Positions 33,216 to 42,116 of a stretch of DNA of 64,000 nt are shown here, piece by piece. This DNA comes from Lichenicola sp050954785 (GTDB lineage: Bacteria > Pseudomonadota > Alphaproteobacteria > Acetobacterales > Acetobacteraceae): assembly GCA_050954785.1 (NCBI GenBank), contig JBPBQO010000128.1, positions 1 to 64,000 of the forward strand, in the 5' to 3' direction. The position numbers and the translations under genes are program-made. The first letter of the stretch is position 1. Every line of letters starts with the position of its first letter. The notes beneath the pieces are model-generated. The model saw nothing but the letters and a program-made list of their open reading frames with translations, had not been told where the DNA came from and ran no database searches.

Positions 33216-34214
33216 ATGACCCAGACCTACTCCACCGATCTGCTGGTTATCGGCGCCGGCCCAGCCGGCTACACCGCCGCGATCTATGCCGCACGCGCCA
33301 ACATGAAGCCGCTTCTGGTGGCCGGGTTGCAGCCGGGCGGTCAGCTCATGATCACCACGGATGTCGAAAACTACCCGGGCTTCGCGGAAGCGATCCAGGG
33401 GCCGTGGCTGATGGAACAGATGGCGGCGCAGGCCGAGCATGTCGGCACCCGCGTCATGCATGACCTGATCATGGAGTGCGATCTGTCGCCGCGCCGGGCC
33501 GGGGAGCCGTTCCGCCTGGTCGGCGACTCCGGCGACATCTACCTGGCAAAGACCGTGGTGATCGCAACCGGGGCTCAGGCGCGCTGGCTGGGCCTGCCGG
33601 CCGAGAGCCGGCTGCACGGCGCCGGTGTGTCGGCATGCGCCACCTGTGACGGCTTTTTCTATCGGGGCAAGCGAGTCGCGGTCGTGGGCGGCGGCAATAC
33701 CGCGGTCGAGGAAGCGCTGTATCTCACTCATCACGCCGACCATGTGACCCTGATCCATCGTCGCGACCGGCTGCGGGCCGAGCGTATCCTGCAGGACCGG
33801 CTGTTCGAGCACCCGAAAGTGTCGGTGATCTGGAACAGCGTCGTCGAGGACATCACCGATTCCGGTTCGCCGCCGGTGGTCGATGGCGTCATGCTGCGCG
33901 ACATGGTGTCCGGCGAAAGCAGCCGACTCGATGTGGATGGCGTGTTCGTGGCGATCGGCCATACGCCCAACACCTCGGTATTCCGGGGCCAGATCGAACT
34001 GGACGATGAGGGCTACATCGTCACCACGCCGGGCAGCACCCGCACGTCGGTCGAAGGCGTGTTCGCGGCAGGCGACGTGCAGGACAAAATATTTCGCCAG
34101 GCCGTGACCGCAGCCGGTACCGGTTGCATGGCGGCACTGGAAGCGGAACGGTATTTGACCGAAAAGGTCTCTCCGCAGCAGATGGCTGCTGAACACGCGA
34201 TCGCGGCCGAGTAG
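33216..34214 (+). CDS. trxB: Thioredoxin reductase
   Basis: 332 residues. FAD motif VIGAGPAGYTAAIYA, redox-active disulfide CATC (about residues 139-142) in GVSACATCDGFF, NADPH motif VVGGGNTAVEEALYL with the HRRDRLRAE specificity stretch, and the C-terminal FAD clamp GVFAAGDVQDKIFRQAVTAA. Low-molecular-weight type. Its product supplies electrons to thioredoxin, used by NrdA and by the fRMsr encoded in the same window. Confidence 0.96.
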   Translation: MTQTYSTDLLVIGAGPAGYTAAIYAARANMKPLLVAGLQPGGQLMITTDVENYPGFAEAIQGPWLMEQMAAQAEHVGTRVMHDLIMECDLSPRRAGEPFRLVGDSGDIYLAKTVVIATGAQARWLGLPAESRLHGAGVSACATCDGFFYRGKRVAVVGGGNTAVEEALYLTHHADHVTLIHRRDRLRAERILQDRLFEHPKVSVIWNSVVEDITDSGSPPVVDGVMLRDMVSGESSRLDVDGVFVAIGHTPNTSVFRGQIELDDEGYIVTTPGSTRTSVEGVFAAGDVQDKIFRQAVTAAGTGCMAALEAERYLTEKVSPQQMAAEHAIAAE

Positions 34215-34288
34215 AATGGTCGGACACTACGCCTTCCCGCCGGTGACGACCTCCTGTCCCACCCACCACAGTCAATGAGCACGGAGCG

Positions 34289-35179
34289 ATGAGCATGGAT
34301 TGGGACAAGCTCAGGATTTTCCATGCCGTCGCGGATGCGGGCAGCTTCACCCATGCCGGTGACGTGCTCAACCTTAGCCAGTCCGCGGTCAGCCGGCAGA
34401 TCTCGGCGCTGGAGGAGGCACTGCAGGTGCCGCTGTTCCATCGCCATGCGCGTGGGCTGATCCTGACCGAACAGGGCGAACAAATGAACCGCACCGTGCG
34501 GGAAGTGTTCGCCAAGCTCGCGATGACCGAGGCACTGCTTACCGAGAGCAAGGAAAAGGCCGCCGGCCGGCTCAAGGTGACCACGACAACGGGATTCGGA
34601 ACATCCTGGCTGGCGCCGAGGCTGCCGCGCTTCCTGAATGCGCATCCCGACATCTCGATCACCCTGATCCTCGAGGATAGCGACCTCGATCTCGGCATGC
34701 GCGAGGCCGATGTGGCGATTCGCATGCATCCGCCGCGTCAGCCCGACCTGGTGCAACGCCACCTGGCCGACATCCAGATGCCGCTCTGTGCATCGCCCGA
34801 TTACCTGGCCAAGCACGGCGCTCCGACGACGCCGGAGGATCTGGACCGTCACCGCATCATCCTGTTCGGCAACTATCGTCCGCCGGTGGCCGACGTGAAC
34901 TGGCTGGCGGGTCTTGGGCGGCCGAACGGCCAGAAGCGCCAGCCGGTATTCGAGGTGAACAGCCTTACGGCGATGGCCGACGCGATCGAGGCCGGCCTCG
35001 GCATCGGCTCCCTGCCCCACTACATGCTGACCGATCGTCCCGGCCTGCAGAAGATCCTGACCGACGTGAAGCCACCGACGGTCGAGGCGTATTTCGTCTA
35101 TCCGGAAGAGCTTCGCACCTCGAAGCGGGTCGCCGTGTTCCGCGACTTCCTGCTGGCCGAGATGCCCGCGCGAAACTGA
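34289..35179 (+). CDS. LysR-family transcriptional regulator
   Basis: 296 residues. N-terminal winged helix: WDKLRIFHAVADAGSFTHAG, NLSQSAVSRQISALEEAL and the wing LFHRHARGLILTEQG. The effector domain begins LKVTTTTGFGTSWLAPRLP and shows the two alpha/beta lobes. The start is ATG 34289 or 34295. The nearest genes (trxB 74 bp upstream, manC convergent) do not reveal its target. Confidence 0.9.
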   Translation: MSMDWDKLRIFHAVADAGSFTHAGDVLNLSQSAVSRQISALEEALQVPLFHRHARGLILTEQGEQMNRTVREVFAKLAMTEALLTESKEKAAGRLKVTTTTGFGTSWLAPRLPRFLNAHPDISITLILEDSDLDLGMREADVAIRMHPPRQPDLVQRHLADIQMPLCASPDYLAKHGAPTTPEDLDRHRIILFGNYRPPVADVNWLAGLGRPNGQKRQPVFEVNSLTAMADAIEAGLGIGSLPHYMLTDRPGLQKILTDVKPPTVEAYFVYPEELRTSKRVAVFRDFLLAEMPARN

Positions 35180-35257
35180 TCGTCGCCGGCCGGCCTGCAA
35201 GGACAGCGTCATCGTGGATCAATGCGAGATCTGCCCTGGCAGAACCGTTGGCCGGCA

Positions 35258-36727
35258 TTACTGCCGGTTGTAGATATCCTCGATGCGGATGATGTCGTCC
35301 TCGCCCAGGTAGGCGCCGGACTGCACCTCGATCAGCGTGAGCGGAATGCGTCCGGGATTTTCCAGCCGATGCTCGCAGCCGAGCGGCAGGTAGATGCTCT
35401 CGTTTTCCCGCACCATGGTCTGGTTGCCGTCGTGGGTGACCAGCGCTACGCCGGCGACGACGATCCAATGCTCGGCACGATGAAAATGCTTCTGCAGCGA
35501 TAGCCGCTCGCCCTGCTTGACCACGATCCGCTTCACCTGGAACCGATCGCCCTGGATCAGGCTCTCGTAGAAGCCCCATGGGCGGTAGCTGCGATTATGG
35601 GCCACCGCTTCATGCCGGCCTGCGATGCGAAGCCGCTCGACCACCTTCTTGACGTCCTGCGCGCGGTCACGATGGGTCACCAGCACGGCGTCCTCGGTGA
35701 CCACCACGATCGCGTCCTGCAGGCCGGTCACCGCGGTGACGATGCCATCCGAACGGACATAGCAGTTCTGGGTGTGCTCCAGGAACACGTCGCCGATCGC
35801 AACATTGCCGGTGGCATCCTTGGAACTGATTTCCCAGAGCGCCTCCCAGCTTCCGACATCGGACCAGCCGAGATCGGCGGGCACGACGGCTGCCCGGCTG
35901 GTACGTTCGGCGACCGCGTAGTCGATGCTGATGTCGGGCGCGGACGCGAACGCTTCCGGCTGGAGCCGTATGAAGTCGAGGTCCGTGGTCCGGCTCTCGA
36001 CTGCGCGACGCACCGCCGAGAGCACCTCGGGCGCGTACAGCTGCATTTCCTCGAGCAGTGTCTCGGCAGTGAAGACATACATGCCGGAGTTCCACAGATG
36101 GGTGCCGGAAGCGACCAGTTTTGCAGCCGTCGCGGCATCAGGCTTCTCGATGAAGGCTGCGAGGGTGTTCACACCGGGCAGGCCATCGAGTGGCGCGCCT
36201 GCCTCGATATAGCCGTAGCCGGTCTCGGGCCGCGTCGGCTTCATGCCGAAGGTCACGATCCGGCCGCTGCGTGCGGCGGCAACCGCGGCGGCAACCGCTT
36301 CCGCAAGGGCTTCCGGCTTGGTGATGGCGGAGTCGGCGGCCATCATCCACAATACGGCGTTCGGCGTTTCCTCGGCCACAAGCAGGGCGGCGGCCGCCAG
36401 GGCAGGTGCGGAATTTCGGCCGACCGGCTCCAGCACGATGCGGGCACCTTCGATGCCGGCTTCACGCAACTGCTCGGCGATCAGGAACCGGTGCTCCTGG
36501 TTGCAGACGATCACCGGTGCCGCGAACCCGGCACCGATGCCGCGAAGTGCCGTCTCCTGGAGCATCGTCTTGTCGGAGATCAGCGGCCAGAGCTGCTTCG
36601 GGAAGCTCGCGCGCGATACCGGCCAGAGACGGCTGCCTGAACCACCGGACAGGATCACCGGAACGATGACGCTGCTTGCCCCGGTCAGGCGCAGTTCGAC
36701 AGCAGGAACTGGGTTGGCCTCGAGCAT
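35258..36727 (-). CDS. manC: Mannose-1-phosphate guanylyltransferase / mannose-6-phosphate isomerase
   Basis: 489 residues from ATG 36727, which has GGAGAAG seven bases upstream; the frame is open further to 36916 but that part has no support. N-terminal nucleotidyltransferase: VILSGGSGSRLWPVSR with FPKQ, FIEKP and LEPVGRNSAPA; C-terminal cupin isomerase: RPWGFYESL, QKHFHRAEHWIVV, PLGCEHRLENPG and the ending GEDDIIRIEDIYNR typical of AlgA/ManC/XanB. It makes GDP-mannose for exopolysaccharide or other glycans, and in the bifunctional form also fructose-6-P to mannose-6-P. Convergent with LysR; likely feeds the glycosyltransferases of this window. Confidence 0.95.
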   Translation of the reverse strand: MLEANPVPAVELRLTGASSVIVPVILSGGSGSRLWPVSRASFPKQLWPLISDKTMLQETALRGIGAGFAAPVIVCNQEHRFLIAEQLREAGIEGARIVLEPVGRNSAPALAAAALLVAEETPNAVLWMMAADSAITKPEALAEAVAAAVAAARSGRIVTFGMKPTRPETGYGYIEAGAPLDGLPGVNTLAAFIEKPDAATAAKLVASGTHLWNSGMYVFTAETLLEEMQLYAPEVLSAVRRAVESRTTDLDFIRLQPEAFASAPDISIDYAVAERTSRAAVVPADLGWSDVGSWEALWEISSKDATGNVAIGDVFLEHTQNCYVRSDGIVTAVTGLQDAIVVVTEDAVLVTHRDRAQDVKKVVERLRIAGRHEAVAHNRSYRPWGFYESLIQGDRFQVKRIVVKQGERLSLQKHFHRAEHWIVVAGVALVTHDGNQTMVRENESIYLPLGCEHRLENPGRIPLTLIEVQSGAYLGEDDIIRIEDIYNRQ

Positions 36728-36827
36728 GGCATCTTCTCCGGCATGAGCGTGGAACGCTCGGCTTGATGGTTTCAAACCTACAATGCACTGAACAATGTTC
36801 AGGACGACGGCACCACCATTATAGCGA

Positions 36828-37127
36828 TCAGATGGGTCGGTGAGCCTTGTCGAGCAGGCGACGCAGGAAGCCGGGCTTGGCTGGAACAGCCTTCTTGTGG
36901 GCCAGAATTTCGGCATCGCGCTCGGCCTTGGCCCGTCGATCCTTCTCGGCCATCCACTTGTCGACGTTCATTCCGGCCTTAGCCGCACGACGAGCCTCAT
37001 AGGCCTGTTTGCCTTTGGACCCTGTCGTAGCTTTCGGAAGGCTCGCCGTCGACGCTGGGAGCCTCGTCGCGGGAGAACGGACGGCAACAGGTCCGTCCGG
37101 GTTCGTCCTGTCCTTCTTTTTGAACAT
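36828..37127 (-). CDS. Small basic hypothetical protein
   Basis: About 99 residues from ATG 37127, highly charged. Starts MFKKKDRTNPDG, has a Ser/Thr/Ala-rich middle and a helical Ala/Arg/Lys/Glu-rich second half (AYEARRAAKAGMNVDKWMAE, then RRAKAERDAEILAHKK) that could be a coiled coil or nucleic-acid-binding helix. No family recognised. It lies 100 bp upstream of manC on the same strand. Confidence 0.55.
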   Translation of the reverse strand: MFKKKDRTNPDGPVAVRSPATRLPASTASLPKATTGSKGKQAYEARRAAKAGMNVDKWMAEKDRRAKAERDAEILAHKKAVPAKPGFLRRLLDKAHRPI

Positions 37128-37237
37128 CGGGCGTCTCTGACTCACAAGCTGGGCCGAGGGTTTTCCACCCTCGTGCGAAAGTCGGCAAGTGCCGGTGCGG
37201 CGTTCGCTATCGGGCCTGTGTTCAAGTCCCGACGCGA

Positions 37238-37552
37238 TCAGCTTCGCGCGGCGACATTCCCGTGCCAGGCACATCGATCACCCGGATGGGAAAAGAACAT
37301 CGCCGAGCGCGTCGGAGCGAAAAAACGACCGTCACCTAACTGGAGCACAAGTCTGTGTCCATGTGCGGCGTTGCCTGCCGGAAGCGGCATCGAGGCCGGC
37401 TTGCAGAGCAGCATGCTGTTCCCATGCATCACCCGAGCATGTTGAAGGCTGCGTGCCTGCCCGGCGAAAGGAACAGCCGCGGTGTAGAGCCCGATCACCA
37501 GAGCGGAAAGCACAGTCCGGAATCGTGTCGAGCGGATCGAATGCAGCATCAT
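37238..37552 (-). CDS. Small putative secreted protein
   Basis: 104 residues with a signal-peptide-like start: MMLHSIRSTRFRTVLSALVI then GLYTAAVPFAGQARS, cleavage probably after GQA. The mature part is His/Arg-rich with two cysteines (LLCKP and DRCAWHG). A weak GAAAGG site lies 10 bases upstream. An AT-rich region with repeated TTGYAAC-like half-sites lies upstream (37629-37664). Unknown family; could be non-coding. Confidence 0.4.
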   Translation of the reverse strand: MMLHSIRSTRFRTVLSALVIGLYTAAVPFAGQARSLQHARVMHGNSMLLCKPASMPLPAGNAAHGHRLVLQLGDGRFFAPTRSAMFFSHPGDRCAWHGNVAARS

Positions 37553-37628
37553 CTGAGAGCCTTTCTACCCGTCGAAGGGTAAGGAGCAGACGAGAACGAA
37601 TCAAGAACAAAGATACCAGCTAAATAGC

Positions 37629-37664
37629 GTTGTAAAATTGCAACAACCGTGCCTAAATTACAAC
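37629..37664. promoter_or_regulatory. Operator-like repeats (GTTGTAA / TTGCAAC / TTACAAC)
   Basis: A 16-bp near-palindrome GTTGTAAAATTGCAAC at 37629-37644 (one mismatched pair) is followed 20 bp later by another half site TTACAAC at 37658-37664. The site is in the 130-bp gap between the ihfB stop and the small secreted gene start, about 80-110 bp upstream of the latter. This looks like a binding site for a dimeric regulator; the protein is unknown. Confidence 0.4.
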
Positions 37665-37682
37665 TATAGCGAGAGTAACTGA

Positions 37683-37979
37683 TCAGCGGTGCCGGTTGCC
37701 GCGTTGGTTCACCCGTTCGCGCAGTTCCTTGCCTGCCTTGAAGAACGGTACGACCTTCTCGTCGACGGCAACCGGTTCGCCCGTGCGTGGATTGCGACCG
37801 GTGCGTGCATCCCGCTGCTTGACGGTGAATGCACCGAAGCCGCGAAGCTCGACTCGCTCGCCTCGAGACAGCGCAGCAGTGACCTCGTCGAAGATGGTGG
37901 ACACGATCAACTCGATATCGACCGTGCGCAGATGTGGGTTGGCGGACGCAAGCTCGGCAATCAATTCCGACTTGGTCAT
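37683..37979 (-). CDS. ihfB: Integration host factor beta subunit
   Basis: 98 residues of the HU/IHF fold: MTKSELIAELA, then VELRGFGAFTVKQRDARTGR, NPRTGEPVAVDEK and VPFFKAGKELRERVN. The beta-arm has R-N-P-R-T-G with the DNA-intercalating Pro, and the N-terminal TKSELIAEL matches IHF-beta rather than HU. It bends DNA at promoters and in recombination. It follows sppA by 26 bp, the sppA-ihfB order common in alphaproteobacteria. Confidence 0.92.
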   Translation of the reverse strand: MTKSELIAELASANPHLRTVDIELIVSTIFDEVTAALSRGERVELRGFGAFTVKQRDARTGRNPRTGEPVAVDEKVVPFFKAGKELRERVNQRGNRHR

Positions 37980-38005
37980 GCCTATCCAGCCCCCCGGTCA
38001 AGTCA

Positions 38006-38977
38006 TCAAGGTTGCCAGACCGAAATTGCTCCGTCAAGCGCAAGTCCTTGCGGGACAAGGGTTTTTGATGCGGGACCGTTCATCAGCGCAACGATTGCGT
38101 CATGCGTGACAGCGACTGCTATGCCGTTCAGGGCACTACTGATGCGTGTCCGGAACCAGCCTTGTTTCGCCTTCCGATCCAACGGTTCGACCGGCAGATC
38201 CATCGATAGCTGCCGGTTTTTGGCCAGCCACTGCCTGGCGTCGCGTTCATCGCCGATCTGGTCGATCAGGCCCAGTCCCAGCGCCTGGTGACCCGTATAG
38301 GGACGGCCATCGCCGAGGCTGCGTACCTTGGCCGGATCCATGTGCCGGCCGGTCGCGACCATATCGACGAACTGCCCGTACAGATCCATCACCACGCCCT
38401 GGAGCATGACGCGGCCTTCGGGAGACAGCGGCTTCACGATGCTGGGCTGGCCCTTCAACGGCCCGGATACCAGCTCGTCGACGCCGATGCCGAGCTTGCC
38501 GAGCAGGCCGGACACGTCGGGGCTTTGCAGGATGACGCCGATCGAGCCGGTCAGCGTCGCGTTCGAGGCGAAAATCCGCGTCGCCGGCACTGCGATCATG
38601 TAGCCGGCCGAGGCAGCGACACCGCCCATCGTTACAACGACCGGTTTTTTTGCCGCGAACCGGGCGATCGCGTCGTGCAGAGACTCGCCGCCGGAGACCG
38701 AACCGCCCGGGCTGTCGATTGCCAGGATGAGTCCCCTGACCCCGGCATCCTTGGCCGCCTTGTCGATCAGGTCGAGTCGATCGCGATTTTCGGTGATCAC
38801 TCCATCGATCCTGAGCCGGGCCAGATGCGGGCCGGACATCAGCAGATGGCCATGATGCCGATCCAGGCCAGCCCCTAGCAAAGCCAGAACGAACCCCAGC
38901 ACGGCAAGCGCCCGCCATAGGGTGAGCCGGCGCTTCAGCCGCAAGCGATCGACGACCAGGTCAGCTTCGAGGGTCAT
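38006..38977 (-). CDS. sppA: Signal peptide peptidase SppA, short (36K) type
   Basis: 323 residues with one N-terminal membrane segment (ALAVLGFVLALLGAGL) and an S49 protease domain: LILAIDSPGGSVSGGESLHD, MGGVAASAGYMIAVP, ATLTGSIGVI (nucleophilic Ser) and VSGPLKGQPS (catalytic Lys). It degrades cleaved signal peptides in the membrane. Single-domain form, so a multimer is expected. Upstream is the divergent aldehyde dehydrogenase; downstream ihfB is co-transcribed. Confidence 0.92.
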   Translation of the reverse strand: MTLEADLVVDRLRLKRRLTLWRALAVLGFVLALLGAGLDRHHGHLLMSGPHLARLRIDGVITENRDRLDLIDKAAKDAGVRGLILAIDSPGGSVSGGESLHDAIARFAAKKPVVVTMGGVAASAGYMIAVPATRIFASNATLTGSIGVILQSPDVSGLLGKLGIGVDELVSGPLKGQPSIVKPLSPEGRVMLQGVVMDLYGQFVDMVATGRHMDPAKVRSLGDGRPYTGHQALGLGLIDQIGDERDARQWLAKNRQLSMDLPVEPLDRKAKQGWFRTRISSALNGIAVAVTHDAIVALMNGPASKTLVPQGLALDGAISVWQP

Positions 38978-39158
38978 GCGGCAAAGCCAATCGGACAGGT
39001 TCGACCCGGACGTTATGGCCGAATGCCTGCCGCGGGGAAGGCCGGTTCGTCACCGATGGACACGACGCACCGACGGGGTTCGGCCTGGACGATCCGGCGG
39101 AAGCGTGACTGGCTCGTCCGAAACCGATCCCGCACTCTCGTCCGAACCAAGGACTGCC

Positions 39159-40601
39159 ATGCTCGAACACGCCTCCGGCCCCGACGCTACGCTTCTCCGC
39201 ATGTTCGAGGTCCAGCGCGAGGCCGCAGCCGCATCGCCGGCATCGGGACCGAGCCTTGCCGCACGACTGGATGCACTGGCCAGGATCGGCACGCTGCTGG
39301 ACCGGTCCGGCGACCGTCTGCACTCGGCGATCTCCGACGATTACGGCCATCGCGCCTATCCCGAGACCGCGCTCGCCGAGCTGATGCCGATCCGTTCGGC
39401 GGTCCGGTTCGCGCAGCGCCGGCTGGCGGGCTGGATGCGGCCGCAACGGCGGCGGGTGGGCGCCGCGTTCCTGCCTGGACGCGCCTGGGTCATGCACCAG
39501 CCGCTCGGATGCATCGGCATCGTCTCGCCGTGGAACTACCCGCTGTTCCTGTCGATGGGTCCGCTGGTGGATGCGCTGGCAGCCGGCAATCGGGTGATGC
39601 TGAAGCCGTCCGAACTGACCCCCCGTTTCGCGGCACTCCTGGCGGACCTGCTGGCGGAATGCTTCGATCCGGCCGAGATCGCGGTCGCCAATGGCGGGGT
39701 CGATGTGGCGCGCGCCTTCTGCGCTCTGCCGTTCGACCATCTGCTGTTCACCGGCTCGACCGCGATCGGGCGCGAGGTGATGCGCGCGGCATCGGCCAAC
39801 CTGACACCGGTGACGCTCGAGCTCGGTGGCAAGAGCCCGGTGATCGTGTGCGCCGATACCGATATCGGCCGCACTGCCCGCAGCCTGATGGTCGGCAAGC
39901 TGTTCAATGCCGGCCAGACGTGTATCGCGCCGGATTACGTGCTGGTGCCGGAGAATCGCCTGGCGCCACTGACCGAGGCCCTCCTTGGCCAGGCAGGCCG
40001 ACTCTACCCGCGCGTCGCCGGCAACCCGGACTACACCTGCATCATCTCGGACCGGCACATGACCCGGCTCGGCGGCTTGCTCGCGGAGGCGACGGCGCGG
40101 GGGGCGACGCTGCTGCGGCATCCCGATCACGCCGGCGAGATCGAGGCGGCAGGCGACTCGGGCCGGCTGGTGCCGAGCCTGGTGGTCTTGCCGCCACTCG
40201 ACTGCGGCCTAATGCAGGAAGAAATTTTCGGGCCGGTGCTGCCGGTTCTGCCCTACCGGTCGCTCGACGAGGCGATCGCTTTCGTCAATGCACGGCCTCG
40301 GCCGCTGGCGCTCTATTGCTATACGGACGATCGCCGGATCGAGCGGGAAATCCTGGCCCGGACGATCTCGGGCGGCGGAGCAGTCAACGGCACTCTACTG
40401 CAATGTGCCCAGCCAGACCTGCCATTCGGCGGTGTCGGCGCGAGCGGCATGGGCGCCTGCCACGGGGAAGCCGGCTTCCTGCGTTTCTCGCATGTGCGCG
40501 GGTTCTATCGGCCGGGCCGGTTCAGCGGCTTCACCACCATGGCACCGCCGCATGGACGAATGACACGACGGCTGCTGCCCCTGATGCTCGGCCGCCGATA
40601 G
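39159..40601 (+). CDS. Coniferyl-aldehyde-dehydrogenase-like aldehyde dehydrogenase
   Basis: 480 residues from ATG 39159; the frame is open to 38922 but would include the sppA promoter. ALDH landmarks: GIVSPWNYPLFLSMGPL, KPSELTPR, FTGSTAIGREVM, LELGGKSPVIV (catalytic Glu, about residue 221) and NAGQTCIAPDYVLVP (catalytic Cys, about 254), then QEEIFGPVLPV. The short form, the AGQTCIAPDYV context and the C-terminal membrane-proximal basic tail (HGRMTRRLLP) match the CalB/coniferyl aldehyde and long-chain aldehyde group. Actual substrate is not established. Confidence 0.85.
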   Translation: MLEHASGPDATLLRMFEVQREAAAASPASGPSLAARLDALARIGTLLDRSGDRLHSAISDDYGHRAYPETALAELMPIRSAVRFAQRRLAGWMRPQRRRVGAAFLPGRAWVMHQPLGCIGIVSPWNYPLFLSMGPLVDALAAGNRVMLKPSELTPRFAALLADLLAECFDPAEIAVANGGVDVARAFCALPFDHLLFTGSTAIGREVMRAASANLTPVTLELGGKSPVIVCADTDIGRTARSLMVGKLFNAGQTCIAPDYVLVPENRLAPLTEALLGQAGRLYPRVAGNPDYTCIISDRHMTRLGGLLAEATARGATLLRHPDHAGEIEAAGDSGRLVPSLVVLPPLDCGLMQEEIFGPVLPVLPYRSLDEAIAFVNARPRPLALYCYTDDRRIEREILARTISGGGAVNGTLLQCAQPDLPFGGVGASGMGACHGEAGFLRFSHVRGFYRPGRFSGFTTMAPPHGRMTRRLLPLMLGRR

Positions 40602-40668
40602 TCTCTAGTCCATTGTTTTAACGAGCATCACCCGATCGGCCAGCAAGGTGATCGGATGATGCTCTGGA

Positions 40669-41175
40669 TCAGTCGACGACCTTGCGACGACGACCGGGCT
40701 TGCCGCGCGGCTTCGGAGCCGGCTCTTCCTCGTCGGTACCCTCGACCGGCGCCCGTCCGCCATCCTTGCGGCCGAGACCGATCTGGCGTGCCAGCGCGGA
40801 GCGGCGCTCGGCATAATTCGGCGCCACCATCGGATAATCCGACGGCAGGCCCCAGCGCTCGCGGTACTGCTCGGGAGTCATGCCATAGGCGCTCTGCAGG
40901 TGCCGCTTGAGCATCTTGAGCTGTTTGCCGTCTTCGAGACAGACGATGTAGTCCGGGAACACCGAGCGCTTGACCGGCACCGCGGGCTGCAGCTTCTCGG
41001 GCTCCGGCGTCGCCTGCCCCGCATCGGAGAGAGCCTGATAGACCTGACGGATCAGTGCCGGAAGAGCCTCGGCGGCGACACTGTTGTTGGAAACGTGAGC
41101 CGAGACAATTTGCGCCGCTAGCGTCAGGATTGCCTGACCGTCTTCTTCTGCCATTACCGGGTCCACGCTGTTCAT
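40669..41175 (-). CDS. mucR: MucR/Ros-family transcriptional regulator
   Basis: 168 residues. The family core is present: PDYIVCLEDGKQLKMLKRHL followed by YGMTPEQYRERWGLP, then DYPMVAPNYAERRSALARQIGLG. Only one cysteine and one clear histidine of the zinc site remain, as in some MucR-like proteins that do not need zinc. The C-terminus is a basic tail (KPRGKPGRRRK) suited to DNA contact. MucR represses exopolysaccharide, motility and other AT-rich targets in alphaproteobacteria; this window has several AT-richer surface-gene promoters. Starts are ATG 41175 or 41154. Confidence 0.9.
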   Translation of the reverse strand: MNSVDPVMAEEDGQAILTLAAQIVSAHVSNNSVAAEALPALIRQVYQALSDAGQATPEPEKLQPAVPVKRSVFPDYIVCLEDGKQLKMLKRHLQSAYGMTPEQYRERWGLPSDYPMVAPNYAERRSALARQIGLGRKDGGRAPVEGTDEEEPAPKPRGKPGRRRKVVD

Positions 41176-41267
41176 GTGGCGCCGCTCTTACAGCAGGACG
41201 ATGCCGGCGTGAAATACCCGCTGGCTCGATCCTGACAGTAAAGCCGGCTATTTCGACAGTGAAACAC

Positions 41268-41504
41268 CTAAAGTCCCGCGGTTCCGTCTCCGACCGAGGC
41301 GGCCGATCCAGCCGGACCGGTATTGGCAGGACCGACACTGGTGGCAGTCGATGTCATTGCCGGTACCGGCCCACGAGCCAACCCACCCGGACCGGGCACC
41401 GATGCCGCCGTGCCAGGACCGTTACCGGGAACGCAACCACCGAGCATGGCTCCAATGCCCAGCATCAAGGCCAGAGCTGCGAACCGGCATCCGGGATGCG
41501 ACAT
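41268..41504 (-). CDS. Small Gly/Pro/Ala-rich lipoprotein
   Basis: 78 residues. Strong ribosome site (AGGAGA 6 bases before ATG 41504). Signal peptide with lipobox GAMLGGC at about residues 18-24; the mature part (VPGNGPGTAASVPGPGGLAR and on) is low complexity and probably disordered. Same strand as, and 92 bp upstream of, mucR. No function can be inferred. Confidence 0.65.
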   Translation of the reverse strand: MSHPGCRFAALALMLGIGAMLGGCVPGNGPGTAASVPGPGGLARGPVPAMTSTATSVGPANTGPAGSAASVGDGTAGL

Positions 41505-42116
41505 GTTGGTCTCCTGTCCATTCGTCAGCAGTGGTCAACGGCCGGGATCCAGGCGGGTTCGAAGTTAAACCCGGTTGTTTCTCTCGCCCCGTATCGATGT
41601 TCCCGTTGTGTTCTGGCCGTGGTCTCGTTCATCTTCGGCAATAGACCTGAGGCCGAAAACGTATTGCAAACGGCATGATGGCGGATTGCGGCATCAGTCA
41701 CGCAACCGAGATCAGGAAGATGTGCTCGTGCAATCCGGCTTGCCCAAGGCGGCTCGGGTAACGAGCCGATGCAGAACCGGGCGGCACCGCCAGTCGTAAG
41801 ACGATATCATGCGGCGCAACGATGAATTGAACGCAGCAATTTCGAGGCATACGGTAGCGAATTACAACCCGCGGCTCCTTAAGGCGGCGGTTCCTCTCGC
41901 TTTTATTGATGCAAACGTCTTGAAACTTCGTATGGCATGTCCGGAACTGGTCGTCCTGCCAGCAGGCGTCAGAGCCGCGCACGGTCGAAGCCGGCGAGGA
42001 AGACGGGGATTGCAGTCACATCGGTGTCGTGCGGCAATAGACTGGACAATACGGATGGAAACCAATGAATGGTTTTGTCCGTTCGGACCTAATAAACGCC
42101 ATGCCATGGGAATCAG
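41505..42116. other. 612-bp intergenic region, no gene recognised
   Basis: Between the small lipoprotein (minus) and the glycosyltransferase (plus). Frames present here show no family resemblance, no good ribosome site and inconsistent codon use. It should contain the promoters of both neighbours. A 6-bp hairpin (CGGGTT/AACCCG, 41554-41573) lies near the lipoprotein start; its role is unknown. Confidence 0.5.

Noticed and set aside
33015..35212. Minus-strand frames of 393 and 399 codons over trxB and the LysR gene
   Set aside because: Both are opposite well-conserved plus-strand proteins and show no family features.
35251..35268. Short palindrome CCGGCA-ttac-TGCCGG at the manC end
   Set aside because: It overlaps the manC stop codon, has only 6 bp and no U run, so it is not a convincing terminator.
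38961..40621. Long frames on both strands over the aldehyde dehydrogenase (389 codons minus, 532 codons plus in another frame)
   Set aside because: The ALDH frame has all catalytic motifs; the others are low-complexity Arg/Ala/Gly shadows.
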